From assembly GCA_007131745.1 (NCBI GenBank), contig SLPX01000211.1, forward strand, positions 1 through 15,460: DNA of 15,460 bases, read 5' to 3'. The stretch comes from Myxococcales bacterium (lineage in GTDB: Bacteria > Myxococcota > Polyangia > HGW-17 > SLPX01). A model generated the notes under the pieces. That model was not told the origin of the DNA. It did not search any database and was given only the letters and a program-made list of their open reading frames with translations. The position numbers and the translations under genes were made by a program. Position 1 is the first letter of the stretch. Every line of letters starts with the position of its first letter. Below are positions 13,845-15,460 of this stretch, one piece after another.

Positions 13845-14564
13845 ATGAAAGCAAAAACGAGATTCTTACACTTCGGAATCGTGATACTCACCGCGGCCGC
13901 TGCAGCGCTGCAGGTCGCTTGCCTAAAACAGAGGGAAGCAGAAACCGGGCGCATCGATCCGGGGGAAAAGGCAGAAACCGACAAACAAGGGGATGTCAAT
14001 CCATTAGATGACAATCCATTGATGGCGGAAATGGATGAAGAACCGTCCGGCCCTCGGTCAAAAGCGGAGACCAGATATCTGGACCCTCATGCCGATGAAA
14101 ACATGAACCTGTTTTACAAGCCGACTCCCCAGTTGATCGTCGAAAAGATGCTCGAGATGGCGAACGTAACAAAAGACGATGTTGTTTACGACCCCGGCTG
14201 CGGAGACGGCAGAATAGTCGTCACCGCTGCAAAATTATACGGTGCCCGCGGCGTTGGAATAGATCTCAACCCGGAAAGAGTGCAGGAGTCTCTTGACAAT
14301 GTGAAGAAACACCGGGTCGAAAAACTCGTCACCATAAAAAAAGGCAACATCTTCAGGGAGAATTTCGAAGAAGCAACCGTTGTAATGTTGTACCTGTTTC
14401 CCGAGGTGGTGGCGAAACTGGAGCCGATTCTGAAAAAGCAGTTGCGTTCCGGAGCACGAGTGGTTTGCCATCATTTTCAGATGAAATACTGGAAGCCGAC
14501 TGAATCAATCACGATTGATTACGACGGATTTCAATACGACCTGTTTCTATACGTGGTCCCCTGA
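13845..14564 (+). CDS. Class I SAM-dependent methyltransferase with export-type N-terminus (FAM173/ATPSCKMT-like)
   Basis: The 239-residue product has a basic N-terminus (MKAKTR), a hydrophobic segment (8-25) ending at Cys26 (LQVAC), an acidic linker to about residue 75 and a complete methyltransferase domain. Motif I is YDPGCGDGRIVV (115-126), the acidic SAM-ribose residue is Asp140 in GVGIDLNP, and the later signatures are ATVVMLYLFPEV (177-188) and ARVVCHHFQMKYW (204-216). This set, with YKPTPQLIVEKML (91-103) in front, recalls the FAM173/ATPSCKMT lysine methyltransferases and their many bacterial relatives. The N-terminus is odd: -3 of the would-be lipobox is Gln, so it could be a membrane anchor rather than a lipoprotein signal. 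An exported SAM enzyme would need SAM outside the cytoplasm. It converges on a small membrane protein gene. Confidence 0.85.
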   Translation: MKAKTRFLHFGIVILTAAAAALQVACLKQREAETGRIDPGEKAETDKQGDVNPLDDNPLMAEMDEEPSGPRSKAETRYLDPHADENMNLFYKPTPQLIVEKMLEMANVTKDDVVYDPGCGDGRIVVTAAKLYGARGVGIDLNPERVQESLDNVKKHRVEKLVTIKKGNIFRENFEEATVVMLYLFPEVVAKLEPILKKQLRSGARVVCHHFQMKYWKPTESITIDYDGFQYDLFLYVVP

Positions 14565-14589
14565 AAACCCGGCGGCCCTGCAATTGTCC

Positions 14590-14606
14590 GGATCTCTATG
14601 AGATCC
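14590..14606. terminator. Hairpin between convergent methyltransferase and membrane-protein genes
   Basis: GGATCT and AGATCC form a perfect 6-bp stem with a 5-base loop in the 45-base gap between two convergent stop codons. The position suits a shared two-way terminator. The following bases (TGTTT) hold only a short T-run on the plus strand and none on the minus strand, so the call is tentative. Confidence 0.35.
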
Positions 14607-14609
14607 TGT

Positions 14610-15056
14610 TTAGAAATGAATGCCGAGAAGGAAAAGCGTGAGAAGAAATCCGACGACGATCCCGACGATCCCGATTATGGCAGTGAAAGGCGCTAGCTTC
14701 TTTGCGATATTTTCCACCTTGCTCAGATCTTTGCCCGTCCATTCAGCGATCTTGGGCAATCCCTGTAAAAGGCCCAGAAGCACGCAAACCGGGGGGAACA
14801 ACAAAATAGCGATTCCTTGAACCGGAAAAGCCAACAAGAAAAGCCCCGCGTGAGTATAGAACTTGGAGAAAAGTAAGCCGTCTACGAATCCCCAGATTCC
14901 GGCCAGAAGCAACCCTGATCCGATGAAACCGGAATAGGGCATTATCTTCTCGAGTTTTTCTTTCAGCTCGGGTTTTTTGGCCACGATAAGATTGTACATG
15001 GCTATGATTCCACCCACGATCAACCCCACACTGATTGCCCAAAAGTAATGACGCAT
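14610..15056 (-). CDS. Small multi-pass membrane protein of unknown function
   Basis: The 148-residue product has about four transmembrane segments: roughly 4-25, 42-63, 69-99 (long, perhaps a pair or a re-entrant stretch) and 122-146. The intervening loops are short and basic (AKKPELKEKLEKIM, 26-39, and PKIAEWTGKDLSKVENIAKK, 101-120). Glycine-rich faces (GLIVGGIIA, IIGIVGIVVG) suggest tight helix packing. I do not recognise a family and see no catalytic or transport motif. ATG at 15054-15056 has AAGGAG (15065-15070) 8 bases upstream, so the start is firm. It converges on the methyltransferase gene, and its promoter should lie in the region to the right. Confidence 0.85.
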   Translation of the reverse strand: MRHYFWAISVGLIVGGIIAMYNLIVAKKPELKEKLEKIMPYSGFIGSGLLLAGIWGFVDGLLFSKFYTHAGLFLLAFPVQGIAILLFPPVCVLLGLLQGLPKIAEWTGKDLSKVENIAKKLAPFTAIIGIVGIVVGFLLTLFLLGIHF

Positions 15057-15460
15057 GTTCTATTCTCCTTTTTGGTTTTGCAGTTTTGGTGTTCCCTGTG
15101 TTGCAGCCTATTTCGCAGAATTTTACTCTCGCTCGTTCGTTATTTTTTTCACAGATCAATCATTCTCTGCGCGTACCCCCTTATCCTCGACCTTATCGCC
15201 CAAAACTCTTCACCTTAACCAACCAGAGCCACTAGACTATTCAAAAAAACAAAGGAAAGCAAGGCAAATACGGACGAAAAAACTTTGTTTACGGAACAAA
15301 AAATGTTGAACAAATCCACTTACGAGCTATATTTTTAATCTCATCAGTGGGCAACTAGGCCAAGGGAAAGAAACACGAGGAAAACGTAAGCGGTAATAGA
15401 ACGGCGTTATTGACAAGAAAGGGTATCGATGTCTGAGCGCAACGGATTGGATTTATAAAA
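15057..15460. other. Non-coding stretch at the right end
   Basis: About 400 bases hold no gene I can support on either strand. It supplies the ribosome site and presumably the promoter of the small membrane protein. An ATG at 15429 reads only nine codons before a stop. No tRNA-like fold, repeat array or clear terminator is seen. The next gene is outside the window. Confidence 0.6.

Noticed and set aside
15410..15460. TTGACA near the right edge followed by an ATG at 15429
   Set aside because: No -10 box at a proper distance (TATAAA is far too distant), and the ATG frame stops after nine codons.

Overview
The window looks like a chromosomal piece of a Gram-negative bacterium of the Myxococcota / former 'Deltaproteobacteria' type with moderate GC. 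Four things suggest this: several exported proteins with short signal peptides ending in Cys, Cys-rich repeats of the myxobacterial kind (CGDG..GEECD, CxPGxxxxC..CG), a beta-helix lipoprotein and an Lcl/DUF1566-like fold. I see no transposase, phage gene, CRISPR array, rRNA or tRNA. The lineage is an inference from protein style only.

Left part (1-7947): a Cys-rich exported protein, truncated at the window start, runs into a GshB-type ATP-grasp ligase 12 bases later. Facing it on the minus strand is a tightly packed operon, transcribed in the order aspartoacylase/AstE-like zinc deacylase, RimK-type ATP-grasp ligase, citrate synthase, with gaps of 0 and 14 bases. Divergent from the deacylase across a 164-base control region is a 478-residue protein that reads as a circularly permuted ATP-grasp enzyme. 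Three ATP-grasp ligases of three different subtypes, a deacylase and an acyl-chain enzyme thus lie within about 6 kb. This is the most interesting part of the window. The simplest reading is a pathway that makes, and perhaps recycles, a small amide such as an acyl-amino acid or short peptide. Citrate is an attractive acceptor because mammalian RimK homologues make beta-citrylglutamate. The product is not determined by the sequence.

Middle part (7969-13455): a block of exported, probably lipid-anchored proteins. These are a Cys-rich protein with two tandem beta-type repeats and an Lcl/DUF1566-like end, a 504-residue parallel beta-helix lipoprotein, a PHP-type phosphoesterase lipoprotein with an Ig-like domain (divergent from the beta-helix gene), and a 92-residue lipoprotein carrying only the C-terminal tail typical of beta-helix proteins.

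Right part (13456-15460): a class I SAM-dependent methyltransferase of the FAM173/ATPSCKMT-like type with an unexpected export-type N-terminus, converging on a small four-helix membrane protein, followed by about 400 bases in which I see no gene.
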